Positions 24,446-34,203 of a DNA stretch of 64,000 nucleotides are shown piece after piece. A program made the position numbers and the translations under genes. The stretch's first letter is position 1; each line of letters opens with the position of its first letter. The stretch lies in assembly GCA_964469565.1 (NCBI GenBank), contig CAYXZD010000001.1, positions 751,998-815,997 of the forward strand, read 5' to 3'. The notes under the pieces were generated by a model. That model was not told the DNA's origin, did no database searches, and worked only from the letters and a program-made list of their open reading frames with translations. The DNA comes from GCA-2720975 sp964469565 (GTDB lineage Bacteria > Planctomycetota > UBA1135 > GCA-002686595).

Positions 24446-25602
24446 GATTCAGCCTCGATCCCTAGGCGGTCCAGATCGGAACGGATCTCAGTCAAATAAA
24501 CTGGATTCATCACGATGACGGCATCGGGCTTGTAGTCCGCGAGGAACTCGGGCCCAACGATCTCGTGGCCGCTCCCCGCGAGAAACTTGCCGTGTTTGTG
24601 AGGATTGATGTCGACCACGAATTCCAATTCATCTCGAACACCCAGCGTCGTTAGATACGACACGGCCTTCGAGCCCGATCCCCAGAGAACCACGCGTTTA
24701 CCCGCGGCCTGTAGTGAGTTGAGTTGCGTTTTCAGTTCAGCTAACTTGCCCGGGATAGAAGCCTTGAAGGCCGCAACATCCGCTCGCATAGCCTGCATGT
24801 CATCTTCCGCAGCGAAGCGGCGACCCTCGGCAGGATTGCCCGGACGCGCCTCAATCATGAGGTACTGGTCGTCGTACCCCGTGTAGAGATCCAGAATCTC
24901 AAATCCCGTACGCCTGAAGAGACGAGCCAGGGACCCTAAGCTGAAGTAGGAGCAGTGTTCGTGGTAGATATCCCAGAAGGCCTGCTCCTGCAGGACTCTC
25001 TCACCTCCAGGTAATTCAAAAAAGACAATGGTGTCTGGGGAACCATCGAGAGTCTCCCGCACCATTGAAACAAACTCACGGACCGGCTTGATGTGTTCCA
25101 GTGTGTGGCGGCAAGCGAGATAGTCTGCCTTGAGGTGTGCGTAGTCCTGGGAGTACAGGTCGACAATGAACTCAATGCGGCTAGCGGCCTCACTCTGATT
25201 GCGTTCAGGCCGATAGCCTGGATCGATCCCTATGCCGCTGCCCCCGCTGAGTTCACAAAGCTCAGACACGAATTCCCCCTTGCCGCAGCCAATCTCAAGG
25301 GCAGACTTGCCCTGCAGATTGTGCTTGGCGACTTGGCTCTTGCACAGGTCGGTTTGAAACGCACGGAAGGTGGGTGAAAAGGCCTGGGTTTCCTCGTAGT
25401 CGGGGTTGTAGTCAATTAGATCGTCACGAAAAGCAGAGTTCTGCAGGAACCCACACTCTTCACAGAATTGGATACGCAGATCACCGCGAGGAAAGTCGAG
25501 AGCTTGCTGGCGAGTCTTCACCATCATGCAGCTGTGCACGGGCACTCCATCCACCGCAAAGACATCATCGAGTTGTTCGGAGCCGCAGGCCTGGCAATTC
25601 AT
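24433..25602 (-). CDS. NDP-sugar C-methyltransferase-like protein, copy 2
   Basis: A 389-residue protein with three parts: an N-terminal zinc-binding segment (C-Q-A-C-G and C-E-E-C-G), a class I SAM-methyltransferase domain (L-E-I-G-C-G-K-G-E-F), and a C-terminal Rossmann-like domain (V-V-L-W-G-S-G-S-K-A). This three-part design is that of sugar C-methyltransferases such as TylC3/TcaB9. D-I-Y-H-E-H-C-S-Y-F matches the conserved Tyr-His-Glu-His active-site loop of that group. It sits 9 bases after a second, diverged methyltransferase of similar design. Its action on a CDP-linked 4-keto-deoxy sugar is inferred from the neighbours. Confidence 0.82.
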   Translation of the reverse strand: MNCQACGSEQLDDVFAVDGVPVHSCMMVKTRQQALDFPRGDLRIQFCEECGFLQNSAFRDDLIDYNPDYEETQAFSPTFRAFQTDLCKSQVAKHNLQGKSALEIGCGKGEFVSELCELSGGSGIGIDPGYRPERNQSEAASRIEFIVDLYSQDYAHLKADYLACRHTLEHIKPVREFVSMVRETLDGSPDTIVFFELPGGERVLQEQAFWDIYHEHCSYFSLGSLARLFRRTGFEILDLYTGYDDQYLMIEARPGNPAEGRRFAAEDDMQAMRADVAAFKASIPGKLAELKTQLNSLQAAGKRVVLWGSGSKAVSYLTTLGVRDELEFVVDINPHKHGKFLAGSGHEIVGPEFLADYKPDAVIVMNPVYLTEIRSDLDRLGIEAESWAV

Positions 25603-25611
25603 GATTGGACT

Positions 25612-26865
25612 CTAGAGCACACGAGGAGTAGGCACGGGAACGATGAACTGCCCACCGGCGGAGGCATACTCGGCTTGTTGGGATACGATCTCCTCTTGGA
25701 AGTTCCAAGGCAAGATCAGAAGATAATCAGGCTTATCCTCTAGAATGCGAGCTGGGTCCACCACAGGGACGTGGACACCCGGCATGTAGCGCCCTTGCTT
25801 GTGGGTATTGCGGTCGGCGACAAAGGGCAGAGTCTCGCGCCCGACACCACAGTAGTTCAACATAATCGTTCCCTTGGCGGCGGCACCGTAACCAGCCACG
25901 CTCTTGCCTTGCTTGGCCAAGTCAGCAAGGAGCTTTTGCAAACCAGTCCGTACCTCCAAGACTTTCTCTGCGAATCCCCTGTAGTAATCCACCTTGGTCA
26001 ATCCAGCTCTTGACTCTGAAGCCAGCAGGCTACGTACGGTCTCGTCTGGTTTGCGCGGGGTGCCCACATCCGCCCGCGATGCGAACACTCGCAACGAGCC
26101 CCCGTGGATTCCCAGTCGCTCCACGTGGTGCAGCACGAGTCCATGGGAAGCGAATAGTGCGTTGACTGCGCTAGCGGAGAAATAGCACAGGTGCTCGTGG
26201 TAAATCGTGTCAAACTCACAATGGTCGATGAGGTCGCGCACATAGGGGAATTCGAGAATCGCAACGCCCTCATCGCTGAGTAGAGTCTTGATGCCCTGGA
26301 CGAAGCCCGCTGTATCAGCCACGTGTGCGAGCACATTGTTGCCGTGCAGAACATCGGCCCGCTTCCCCTCAGCCGCAAGCCGCTGCGCCAGCTCCAATCC
26401 AAAGAATTCATGCAGTGTATCGATGCCCTTCTCTCGGGCGGCCTTGACGGGCCCCAGTGCCGGGTCGATCCCAAGGACGGGAATGCCGGCTTGCTTGTAA
26501 TACTGGAGTAGGTACCCGTCGTTACTGGCGAGCTCCACAACGAGGGAGTTGGGGCCAAGGCTGTGTCCCCAATCTGGGTGCCCAAGGACGGCCTCCACAT
26601 GGGTCCTGGAGTGGGCCAGCAGGGCATCCGAAAACGAGGAGTAATAGGGGTAGTCTTCGGCAAACAGAACTTCCGGAGCGACGGTCTCTAGGATTTGCAC
26701 AAGGGAGCAATGGCCACAAAAAGCCACGTCGAGCGGGTAGCGTTCCTCAGGTTCGGACAGGTTGACGTCATCCCTGAATCCATCCGAGAGGGGCAGGTCT
26801 CCAAGGGACAGAAACACGTCGAGTGAGTCGCACTCACAGGCTCGGCAGGTCGTTCGAGTCACCAC
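25612..26865 (-). CDS. NDP-sugar C-methyltransferase-like protein, copy 1
   Basis: 417 residues from GTG 26865, which lies two bases after the epimerase stop; GTG 26862 is possible, and the longest frame uses a TTG at 26895. The N-terminus has zinc ligands C-R-A-C and C-G-H-C. The SAM domain has V-V-E-L-A-S-N-D-G-Y-L-L, the form typical of TylC3-like C-methyltransferases. The active-site loop reads T-I-Y-H-E-H-L-C-Y-F. The C-terminal domain has V-A-G-Y-G-A-A-A-K-G-T, which is conserved in the family. Two such enzymes side by side suggest either a doubly branched sugar or subfunctionalised copies. Confidence 0.87.
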   Translation of the reverse strand: MVTRTTCRACECDSLDVFLSLGDLPLSDGFRDDVNLSEPEERYPLDVAFCGHCSLVQILETVAPEVLFAEDYPYYSSFSDALLAHSRTHVEAVLGHPDWGHSLGPNSLVVELASNDGYLLQYYKQAGIPVLGIDPALGPVKAAREKGIDTLHEFFGLELAQRLAAEGKRADVLHGNNVLAHVADTAGFVQGIKTLLSDEGVAILEFPYVRDLIDHCEFDTIYHEHLCYFSASAVNALFASHGLVLHHVERLGIHGGSLRVFASRADVGTPRKPDETVRSLLASESRAGLTKVDYYRGFAEKVLEVRTGLQKLLADLAKQGKSVAGYGAAAKGTIMLNYCGVGRETLPFVADRNTHKQGRYMPGVHVPVVDPARILEDKPDYLLILPWNFQEEIVSQQAEYASAGGQFIVPVPTPRVL

Positions 26866-26867
26866 GA

Positions 26868-27911
26868 TTACACCCCTGCAGGCTCCCGCACCCAACGCAG
26901 GCGCTCGTCGAGCTGCCCGCTACTCTGGAGCGCGTCCACGTGCCTGATACGCAGATACCGTGAGCTCTCAAGCTCTTCAAGCGTGAGCCCGTGGGTCTTA
27001 TAGGCCTCATAGAGTTCCTCGACGCCTCGGCGTACCGTCCACTGCGGTTCATACCCGGGGAGTCCCTTTTCGATCTTCTCGCAATTCACCCGATAGCAAC
27101 GCGCGTCAGGCCCCGCTCCTGGTGCAATGCAAACATGACTTCCAGGCACAACATCCGCCACGATTTCGGCAACTTCCCTCATTCGAAAGTTCTCGTCGGT
27201 ACGACCTACATTGAACGCTTGACCGTGAACCAATTCTCGTGGGGATTCGAGCGCGCAAATGAAGGCAAGAGAGATATCTCTGATGTGCACCAATGGACGC
27301 CATGGAGTCCCGTCACTCTTGAGCAAGACCTCTCCGGTCGTAAAGGCATACCCGGTCAGGTTATTCACGACCAAGTCCCCGCGAAGCCGAGCAGACAAAC
27401 CATAGGCCGTTGCGTTGCGCAAGAAGACTGGCGAAAAGGTGTCGTCCGCCATGGGTAGCACATCGCGCTCGACGAAGACCTTGGATTCTCCGTAAGGCGT
27501 GACTGGATTGAATTCCCCGTCCTCCGCAATCATCTCATCACCGGCCTTGCCATAGAGGCTGCACGATGAAGATTGCAGGAATAAGGGGACTCCAGCAGTC
27601 TTGGCCACCCCAGCCACGCGCACACTGGCACGATGATTGATGTCGTAGGTGCAGTCTGGGTTCAAGTCCCCCAGTGGATCATTGGAGATGCCAGCCAGGT
27701 GGATGACCGCATCGATTCCGCGCATGTGCGCTGGCTCAATATCCCGCACATCTGCCTGAAGGGTCTCACAATCGGTGAGTGCTATGCCCTCGAACTCACA
27801 GCCCTGAAACAGGCCGTTATCCAATCCGACGACTTCGTGTCCGCGCTCTTGGAGCATGGGAACCAATACGCAGCCAATGTATCCTTCGTGACCAGTGACG
27901 AGAACTTTCAT
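26868..27911 (-). CDS. NAD-dependent epimerase/dehydratase (sugar SDR)
   Basis: A 347-residue extended short-chain dehydrogenase. It begins M-K-V-L-V-T-G-H-E-G-Y-I-G with the G-x-x-G-x-x-G nucleotide motif. Further signatures are H-L-A-G-I-S-N-D-P, S-S-S-C-S-L-Y-G and the catalytic P-Y-G-E-S-K (Y-x-x-x-K). It could act as an epimerase, reductase or 4,6-dehydratase on a nucleotide sugar; sequence alone does not decide. It lies 60 bases downstream of rfbF and immediately before a C-methyltransferase. If it is not the CDP-glucose 4,6-dehydratase, that step is missing from the cluster. Confidence 0.88.
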   Translation of the reverse strand: MKVLVTGHEGYIGCVLVPMLQERGHEVVGLDNGLFQGCEFEGIALTDCETLQADVRDIEPAHMRGIDAVIHLAGISNDPLGDLNPDCTYDINHRASVRVAGVAKTAGVPLFLQSSSCSLYGKAGDEMIAEDGEFNPVTPYGESKVFVERDVLPMADDTFSPVFLRNATAYGLSARLRGDLVVNNLTGYAFTTGEVLLKSDGTPWRPLVHIRDISLAFICALESPRELVHGQAFNVGRTDENFRMREVAEIVADVVPGSHVCIAPGAGPDARCYRVNCEKIEKGLPGYEPQWTVRRGVEELYEAYKTHGLTLEELESSRYLRIRHVDALQSSGQLDERLRWVREPAGV

Positions 27912-27971
27912 GGGAATCAGGGGAGTATTGCGGGGCGGTGAAATATCAAAAAAGATGGAGCTGGCCCAGCG

Positions 27972-28796
27972 TCAGGTGGCCAGTGTGGAAGGATCGGCCT
28001 GTGGCAGGGGAAACTGCGTCGACCCCGGCACCCAGGGGGCATCCCCTTGGGTCCAGAGGTCCTCAAGGATCTTCTTGTGGCGCAGGGTATCCATGCATTG
28101 CCAAAAGCCCTCGTGCTCATAGGCCATCAATTCGCCATCACGGGCCAAGCTCTCCATGGGCGCCTGCTCCCACATGACATCGTCATCGGTGGCGTCCACG
28201 TAGTCTCGAATTCCCGGTTCAAAAACGAAGAAGGCCCCATTGATCCAACCTTCACTGAGCTGTGGTTTTTCGGAGAAGCGCACCACCTTCTGGCCTTCCA
28301 TTTCAAGCAGCCCAAATCGAGCGGGTGGCCGAACGGCAGTCACCGTGGCAAGTTTGCCGTGAGAGCGGTGAAAGCGGAGGAGAGCATCCAAGTCGACATT
28401 CGAGACCCCATCCCCCCAAGTCAACATGAATGTCTCATCTCCCATGCGGGGCACAAGTTGTCGAATTCGGCTGCCTGTGCCATTGCTCTGGCCAGTGTCC
28501 ACAAGATCGACAATCCAGTCCTCCTCTGATTGCAATCCCTCCCGGATCACTTCGCCACGCCCCAAATCGACTTTGAGGTCCGCATTCAGGGAGCAGTAAT
28601 CGAGCATGTATCGCTTGATAAATTCACCCTTGTATCCGAGAGCGATGACGAATTCCCGATGGCCGAAGGCAGCGTACTGCTTCATGATGTGCCACAGGAT
28701 GGGCCGCCCCCCCACCTCGACCATGGGCTTGGGCTTGACGACGGTCTCTTCTGAAAGGCGAGACCCCACACCGCCCGCTAGGATGCCAACCTTCAT
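27972..28796 (-). CDS. rfbF: Glucose-1-phosphate cytidylyltransferase
   Basis: Makes CDP-glucose from CTP and glucose 1-phosphate, the first step to CDP-linked dideoxy or branched sugars. It has 274 residues, slightly longer than the usual ~257, with an extra Pro/Thr-rich tail. Signatures: I-L-A-G-G-V-G-S-R-L-S-E-E-T (nucleotide loop), V-K-P-K-P-M-V-E-V-G-G-R-P-I-L-W-H-I-M-K, and L-T-W-G-D-G-V-S-N-V-D, all typical of RfbF rather than the glucose-1-phosphate thymidylyl- or uridylyltransferases. It is the first gene of the sugar operon, and the promoter must lie in 28797-29169. Confidence 0.93.
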   Translation of the reverse strand: MKVGILAGGVGSRLSEETVVKPKPMVEVGGRPILWHIMKQYAAFGHREFVIALGYKGEFIKRYMLDYCSLNADLKVDLGRGEVIREGLQSEEDWIVDLVDTGQSNGTGSRIRQLVPRMGDETFMLTWGDGVSNVDLDALLRFHRSHGKLATVTAVRPPARFGLLEMEGQKVVRFSEKPQLSEGWINGAFFVFEPGIRDYVDATDDDVMWEQAPMESLARDGELMAYEHEGFWQCMDTLRHKKILEDLWTQGDAPWVPGSTQFPLPQADPSTLAT

Positions 28797-29169
28797 GGCA
28801 GCTGGAGATGGGACGAGGGATGCGACGATTGAATACTGGGAAACATGAGTGCAGTGGTACGAGTTTGAAAGCCCGGGGATGGGCTATTGCGAAACGGAAA
28901 CCTGAGAAGGCAATCTAAGTCAGCATCGGTGTTTTGTCCACACATAGCTACGAATGGCTAAGATTGTAGAAAGCTGCAAAACTACACGTGTAGGATTACC
29001 CAAATCGACATCCCCGATTGCTAGGAACGTGCAAACCCCACTCCTGGATCCCCTGTTCAGACTGTTTCGCGCTCCTACACTCCCTCAAGTCGGCCTAATT
29101 CGAGGGCGATCCAGCCTGGAAATCAGGGCAGACCTCGGCCCATCCAAAACCCTGACTGCCGAAGGGTGA
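28797..29169. other. Intergenic region, AT-richer, with a 12-bp palindrome
   Basis: No gene is seen in these 373 bases. The stretch around 28900-29030 is visibly AT-richer than its surroundings. At 28982-28993 lies a perfect palindrome, CTACACGTGTAG, and a short AATCG...CGATT inverted repeat follows near 29008-29026. It should hold the promoter of the rfbF operon (minus strand) and the end of the BNR transcript. I found no convincing -35/-10 pair. Confidence 0.5.
28982..28993. promoter_or_regulatory. Candidate operator palindrome upstream of rfbF operon
   Basis: CTACACGTGTAG is a perfect 12-bp palindrome about 190 bases before the rfbF start, in an AT-rich spacer. It could bind a dimeric regulator. 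This is symmetry evidence only. Confidence 0.25.
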
Positions 29170-31587
29170 TCACATCGAGGAACTGTCGGATTCCCCACCC
29201 GCTGGGTCGCCAGACTCCGCCGGCTCACTGCCTGGGGTGATAGGCTCAATGTCTGGGGTGTTATTCGGCACTTGAAGAGTTGCCACATCCAGACTCCAAA
29301 CCCCACGCCCGTGGGTCGCAGCGATCAAGACGGAATCCCGAGGGTGGACAACCAAGTCGTGCACATAACAGTGGGGCAAATCGGAACCGAGGGCATTCCA
29401 TTGCTGGCCGTCATCCTCACTGACATACACCCCCAGGTCCGTCCCAACATACAGTAGCCCAGACACCTTCGGATCTTCATGAATCACGTTGATGGGCCCC
29501 CCCGGGATACCGGAATGAATCGCCTGCCAACTCTTCCCTCGATCGGCACTGCGCCAAAGATAAGCCTCAAAGTCATCATTGCGCTTGCCGTTCTGGGCCA
29601 CGTAAACGACTCCCTCCTGGTGAGCAGACGCAACAACCCGGGACACCCAGCGATCCGGTGTGAGCCCCCCACTGCGATCGATCCAGTTTGCACCGGAATC
29701 AAGGCTCACCTGTAGATGCCCATCGTCAGTGCCCACATACAACTCCCCGAAGGCAAATGCAGACTCGGATAAGCTCGAAATCGTTTGGTATTGAATGTCT
29801 CCCAAGCGGTCTGGGTCATTCCCCGTCAAATCTGGGCTGATGGATTCGAACCCCTCCCCCATGTGCATTGAACGCATGAGCCGATTCATCCCGTGGTAGA
29901 CAATGCGCGGGTTGTGGGGCGAAAGGATGAACGGTGCGAGCCATTGCCCGCGTAGGTCGGGCTCTCCCGCCGGTGCTTCCAGCGGCAGTCTTGTGCGCTC
30001 GCGGCTCTCAAGGGCCGAACGCTGAATGCTGCCATAGAAACCCTCGGAGTAGAGCACATCTGGATTCGTTGGGTCCGCAGCGTGATAGCTTGCTTCACCA
30101 CCCGGAGCCCAGCTCCACTCTAGACTGCCCTTCCCTGCGCGGTTGCGGCGGCCTCCTTGCGCAACAGTCCCTACACGCGACCCGTGGTCTTGGATCGAAC
30201 CATACATTCGGAAGGGATCCGACATATCCACCCCGATGTTGTAGAACTGCACAGCGGGCAGGGTCTCAGTCGTCGTGCGCCAGTGTTTTCCACCGTCGTA
30301 CGAAACGGCTAGCCCCCCATCATTGCCATTGACGAGATAATCCGGATTCTCGGGGTCGATCCAGAGGGCGTGATGATCACCGTGCATGCCCCCAAGCCGC
30401 CGAAAACTCTTGCCACCGTCTTCAGAAACATTGAGGGCTAGGCCCATGACGTAGACCTTATCAGCATCCTGGGGATCGGCACGCACTTGCCCAAACACCC
30501 AACCGTAAGTCGCCGAGAGCCCCCTCATGTAGCGCGTATTCTCACTGACCTGAATCCACGAGTCGCCGTGGTCGAATGAACGGTACAGGGTGGCACCTTT
30601 GATTTCGCGTTCCTTGACGCGGCCGTAAGAGTCGCGCTCGGGTTCCTCTCCGGCTTCATCCTCCTCGTCCTCTTCGCCGCGCTCTTCGCCCTCTTCAAGC
30701 TCAACCAATTCGTAGTTATCGACGAAGGCGTAGAGGCTACCGTCCAGTGAAGGGGTCGGGGCCAGCCCAATGCGTCCTCTATGCTCAGCTGAGGGAAGTC
30801 CTTGATTGATCGGTTGCCAGGAATCACCTCCATCTTCACTACGCCAAATGCCGCTTCCTTGGGTATCTGGGTAAGTGCGCGGGTCATTCCATAGGAGTCT
30901 GCGCCGCTCCCAGGTTGCCGCATAGATTCGGCTGGGATCCTGTGGATCAAACGCTAGGTCAATCGCGCCGGTACCCTCATCGACGAAGAGGATGCGTTCC
31001 CAGTGTTCGCCACCATCGACCGTCCGATACACACCGCGCTCAGGATTGTCCGTCCACTCATGTCCGCTCGCCGCGACTAGGACAATCTGTGAATCAGCGG
31101 GGTGCACAAGTATGCGTGCAATCGTATGGGTGTCCGCCAAACCCTTGTGCTCAAAACTGTCCCCCCCATCGGTGGAAAGAAAAACGCCGCACCCGGCCAT
31201 AGAACTCCGAAAGATGTTGGCTTCTCCCGTGCCAACCCAGAGACGATCCGAATCAGCAGGATCGAGTGCGAGTGCACCCATGGAAGCCGTCGGGCCATCC
31301 TCGAAGAGGGGCTCAAAACTGGTGCCCTCGTTAATCGACCGCCAGAGCCCGCCGGTGGCCGTGGCAGCAAAAAGTGTGTACTGCTTCCCCCGTGGGGTCG
31401 GCACGGCTACATCGGTCACACGGCCGCTAATATTGGTCGGCCCTTGGAATCGCCACGCGCGATCCGCGTGGGGGGATTCCGCAACCATGCGTGTGTGTTC
31501 CTCAAAATGGGCCTGCCTGCGCAGGGCTCCTAGCGAGGGCGTTTGGACAGCGATGAGGGCAAGGGTCAGCAGCATGGGGTCATTCAA
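29170..31587 (-). CDS. BNR/VPS10-like beta-propeller exported protein
   Basis: An 805-residue protein with a short signal peptide (L-L-T-L-A-L-I-A-V-Q-T-P; ATG 31575 is an alternative start). It is followed by many BNR/Asp-box repeats of the form S-x-D-x-G-x-x-W, such as R-S-E-D-G-G-D-S-W, R-T-V-D-G-G-E-H-W, Y-R-S-F-D-H-G-D-S-W and R-S-A-D-R-G-K-S-W. They are spread over two beta-propellers (~50-430 and ~430-770). An acidic low-complexity insertion (E-E-G-E-E-R-G-E-E-D-E-E-D) lies near residue 300. The layout is that of VPS10/sortilin-like or xyloglucanase-like two-propeller proteins. No glycosidase catalytic residues can be assigned. The tail is Pro/Glu/Ser-rich. Confidence 0.82.
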   Translation of the reverse strand: MNDPMLLTLALIAVQTPSLGALRRQAHFEEHTRMVAESPHADRAWRFQGPTNISGRVTDVAVPTPRGKQYTLFAATATGGLWRSINEGTSFEPLFEDGPTASMGALALDPADSDRLWVGTGEANIFRSSMAGCGVFLSTDGGDSFEHKGLADTHTIARILVHPADSQIVLVAASGHEWTDNPERGVYRTVDGGEHWERILFVDEGTGAIDLAFDPQDPSRIYAATWERRRLLWNDPRTYPDTQGSGIWRSEDGGDSWQPINQGLPSAEHRGRIGLAPTPSLDGSLYAFVDNYELVELEEGEERGEEDEEDEAGEEPERDSYGRVKEREIKGATLYRSFDHGDSWIQVSENTRYMRGLSATYGWVFGQVRADPQDADKVYVMGLALNVSEDGGKSFRRLGGMHGDHHALWIDPENPDYLVNGNDGGLAVSYDGGKHWRTTTETLPAVQFYNIGVDMSDPFRMYGSIQDHGSRVGTVAQGGRRNRAGKGSLEWSWAPGGEASYHAADPTNPDVLYSEGFYGSIQRSALESRERTRLPLEAPAGEPDLRGQWLAPFILSPHNPRIVYHGMNRLMRSMHMGEGFESISPDLTGNDPDRLGDIQYQTISSLSESAFAFGELYVGTDDGHLQVSLDSGANWIDRSGGLTPDRWVSRVVASAHQEGVVYVAQNGKRNDDFEAYLWRSADRGKSWQAIHSGIPGGPINVIHEDPKVSGLLYVGTDLGVYVSEDDGQQWNALGSDLPHCYVHDLVVHPRDSVLIAATHGRGVWSLDVATLQVPNNTPDIEPITPGSEPAESGDPAGGESDSSSM

Positions 31588-31731
31588 TCAGTGGACTTGG
31601 CGACCCACCCAGTATACACGGCATGAAGTGCCGGGAATGCGAGGCTGAAAGGGCCATGGGTGGCAGGCTGTGTTCGCAAATGGAAACCTGCCACTGTCAC
31701 TCGATCCTAGGCTAGACTGGAGTCGGCCCCC

Positions 31732-34155
31732 ATGCACATCTCAATTCATCGAGTTCAGTTCCTTCGAGCCGGGATTCGGCATGCCGTTGCTGCCTTGATG
31801 CTGATCATCAGCGCACCCGACTCCCACGCTCAACGGCCGCTCCTGACCGAATTCCAAGCGTCCAACTCCGACACTCTATTGGATGAGGACGGGGACTCAT
31901 CGGATTGGATTGAGATACACAATCCGACAGGCACAAGCTTGGACCTCGGAGGCTTTTTCTTGACCGACGACAAGAAAAACCTCACTCGCTGGCAACTGCC
32001 GGCCCCCACGCCCATCCCAGCCAATGGATACGTGATCGTATTCGCATCGGGCAAGGATCGCCAAACGAGTGGTTCGGAATACCACACCGATTTCAAACTC
32101 AGTGCGAGCGGTGAATACCTCGCCCTAGTCAGCCCAGACGGCATGACCCTGTGTACCGAATACTCACCCGAGTATCCCCAGCAGTACGCGGACACCTCCT
32201 ACGGTCTCGCCTATCGGCCGCTCCCCACCACTCAACCCACCTACTTTGCCGTGCCCACCCCAGGTGCTGCCAATGGCCCGGGCAGCCCGCTACTTCTGAA
32301 TCCTGGTGCGACGCCGGCTCAGCCGGCACCGGGGGAATCCGTCACTGTGTGGGTCGACGTGCCCACCAGCCTCAATGGCGGCAGCGTAACCCTGCACCAT
32401 CGCACGAATTATGAGCCCGAGCAATCCATACCCCTGCTGGATGACGGCCTGGGCGCTGATCTCACTGCAGGGGACGGGACCTACACCGCCACCCTGCCAG
32501 GCTCAGGGAGTCTCGCAGACCAAATGCTTCGTTGGCGTATGACAGCCACCGACCTAGGCAGCGGCACCGCATCGAACCTGCCCCTCTTCGTCGATCCCAC
32601 TGGCTCGGCCCAGTACTTTGGGACTGCCGTGCGCAACGACACCCTGCAGACCGCCCTGCGTCGCTGGCAGTATTGGCTGGAGTTCCCCGGCAAGGGTGAA
32701 ACCGCCACCGGCACGCGTGCAAGCGTGTACTACGATGGTGAGTTCTATGACAACGTCAAGGTCCGCATGAGGGGGGGCTCCTCAGCTTGGTATCCCAAAA
32801 AGAGCTACAAGTTTGATTTCAATAAGGACCAACGCCTGCGTTTTCCGAGTGGCCTGCGTCACGATGAAATCGATATCAATACTACGTGGGCAGACAAGGC
32901 GTTTATCCGCCAGCCCCTAAGCTACACGCTGTATTCCCTGGCTGGCTGCGCCTCACCAGAGTCATTTCCAGTGCGGCTGGAGCGCAACGGCACCTTCTAC
33001 AGCGTAGCCATCTTCATTGAGGAGCCAGGCGAACAGGCCTTCTTGCAAGAGCATGGTCTCGATCCGAATGGAGCCCTGTACAAGATGTACAACGTGCTCG
33101 ATAACTGGAATCAGGGAGTCGAGAAGAAGACTCGCCTCCAAGAGAGCCACGCAGACTTGATGGGATTAGTCAAGGGCCTCAAGCAGACTTCGAGCAGCGA
33201 CCTGAATCGATTCTTGTTCGACAATATCGATTTGGCCATGTGCCTGAATTACTTGGCTGTCACAAGTTTGATTCATGACAACGACCACATCGCCAAGAAC
33301 TACTTCCTCTACCGGGACACCCTGGGCGACAAGGAGTGGCAGGTCATTCCCTGGGATAAGGATCTCACATGGGGCCGCAACTACCTGATCTCAGGGGGCG
33401 TGTTGAATGACACCCTGTGGGCGAACGTAGACCCCTTCAGCCACCCGCTTTTCGGGGACTCGACGCGGCCCAAGAATGATGGGCCGTTCAACATGTTGAT
33501 TGACCGCCTCTATGATCACCCGCGCATTCAGCAGATGTATTTGCGGCGGCTCGCCACGCTGCGCGACCAGTTCTTAGAACCCGCTTCGACCTACCCACAC
33601 TTCCTTGAGGAGTGGATTGATGACCTCGTCATCGACATGGCCCCGGACGTGGCTCTCGATCAGGCCCAGTGGGGCGTCCCCAATTGGGGTATTCCGTTCA
33701 CCTTCCAAGAGGACGTGGCGCGCATCAAGACCAAGTATTTGCGCAAGCGCAGGCAGCATCTGTATGTCACCCACGGCCCCGCAGGCTCCGGGCTCCTGCC
33801 CCCCCCCAACCCCAATCCCTCCATTGTGATCCGCGCCATTCAAGGCGATCCGGTATCTGGAAAGAAGGGCGAAGAGTACGTGGTCCTCGATAATCCATCT
33901 CCCTTAGCAGCCGACCTTTCTGGCTACTATCTCGGCGGAGCCGTACGCTTCATTGTGCCCGAGGGCACAGTCATGGCGGGTGGGGACCAGCTCTACATCA
34001 GCCCCAATGTCAAACTGTTCCGAAAGCGCAGCACCCCCCCATCGGGCAACATGGGCCTGCATGTCACGGGGCCCTACCACCAGCACATTGAAAAGGGTGA
34101 AACGGTGCGCCTTTGGAGCCCTACGGGCCAGCTCGTCGACGAAATGACCTACTAG
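31732..34155 (+). CDS. CotH-kinase-like protein with two lamin-tail domains
   Basis: An 807-residue exported protein. A signal peptide (to about A-P-D-S-H-A-Q) is followed by a lamin-tail domain (~36-155: L-T-E-F-Q-A-S-N and D-W-I-E-I-H-N-P-T-G). A beta domain (~190-285) comes next, then a CotH kinase-like domain (~300-690). Its motifs are V-R-M-R-G-G-S-S-A-W-Y-P-K-K-S-Y-K and V-I-P-W-D-K-D-L-T-W-G. A second lamin-tail domain closes the protein (~700-807). CotH-family proteins phosphorylate secreted proteins in Bacillus spore coats; here the substrate is unknown. The mix of lamin-tail and CotH is frequent in planctomycete secretomes. Confidence 0.88.
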   Translation: MHISIHRVQFLRAGIRHAVAALMLIISAPDSHAQRPLLTEFQASNSDTLLDEDGDSSDWIEIHNPTGTSLDLGGFFLTDDKKNLTRWQLPAPTPIPANGYVIVFASGKDRQTSGSEYHTDFKLSASGEYLALVSPDGMTLCTEYSPEYPQQYADTSYGLAYRPLPTTQPTYFAVPTPGAANGPGSPLLLNPGATPAQPAPGESVTVWVDVPTSLNGGSVTLHHRTNYEPEQSIPLLDDGLGADLTAGDGTYTATLPGSGSLADQMLRWRMTATDLGSGTASNLPLFVDPTGSAQYFGTAVRNDTLQTALRRWQYWLEFPGKGETATGTRASVYYDGEFYDNVKVRMRGGSSAWYPKKSYKFDFNKDQRLRFPSGLRHDEIDINTTWADKAFIRQPLSYTLYSLAGCASPESFPVRLERNGTFYSVAIFIEEPGEQAFLQEHGLDPNGALYKMYNVLDNWNQGVEKKTRLQESHADLMGLVKGLKQTSSSDLNRFLFDNIDLAMCLNYLAVTSLIHDNDHIAKNYFLYRDTLGDKEWQVIPWDKDLTWGRNYLISGGVLNDTLWANVDPFSHPLFGDSTRPKNDGPFNMLIDRLYDHPRIQQMYLRRLATLRDQFLEPASTYPHFLEEWIDDLVIDMAPDVALDQAQWGVPNWGIPFTFQEDVARIKTKYLRKRRQHLYVTHGPAGSGLLPPPNPNPSIVIRAIQGDPVSGKKGEEYVVLDNPSPLAADLSGYYLGGAVRFIVPEGTVMAGGDQLYISPNVKLFRKRSTPPSGNMGLHVTGPYHQHIEKGETVRLWSPTGQLVDEMTY

Positions 34156-34203
34156 GCCTGGGCCCGGTGCCAATCTCAAGTCCCCAAGCCGCGAGCAGAG
34201 AAG

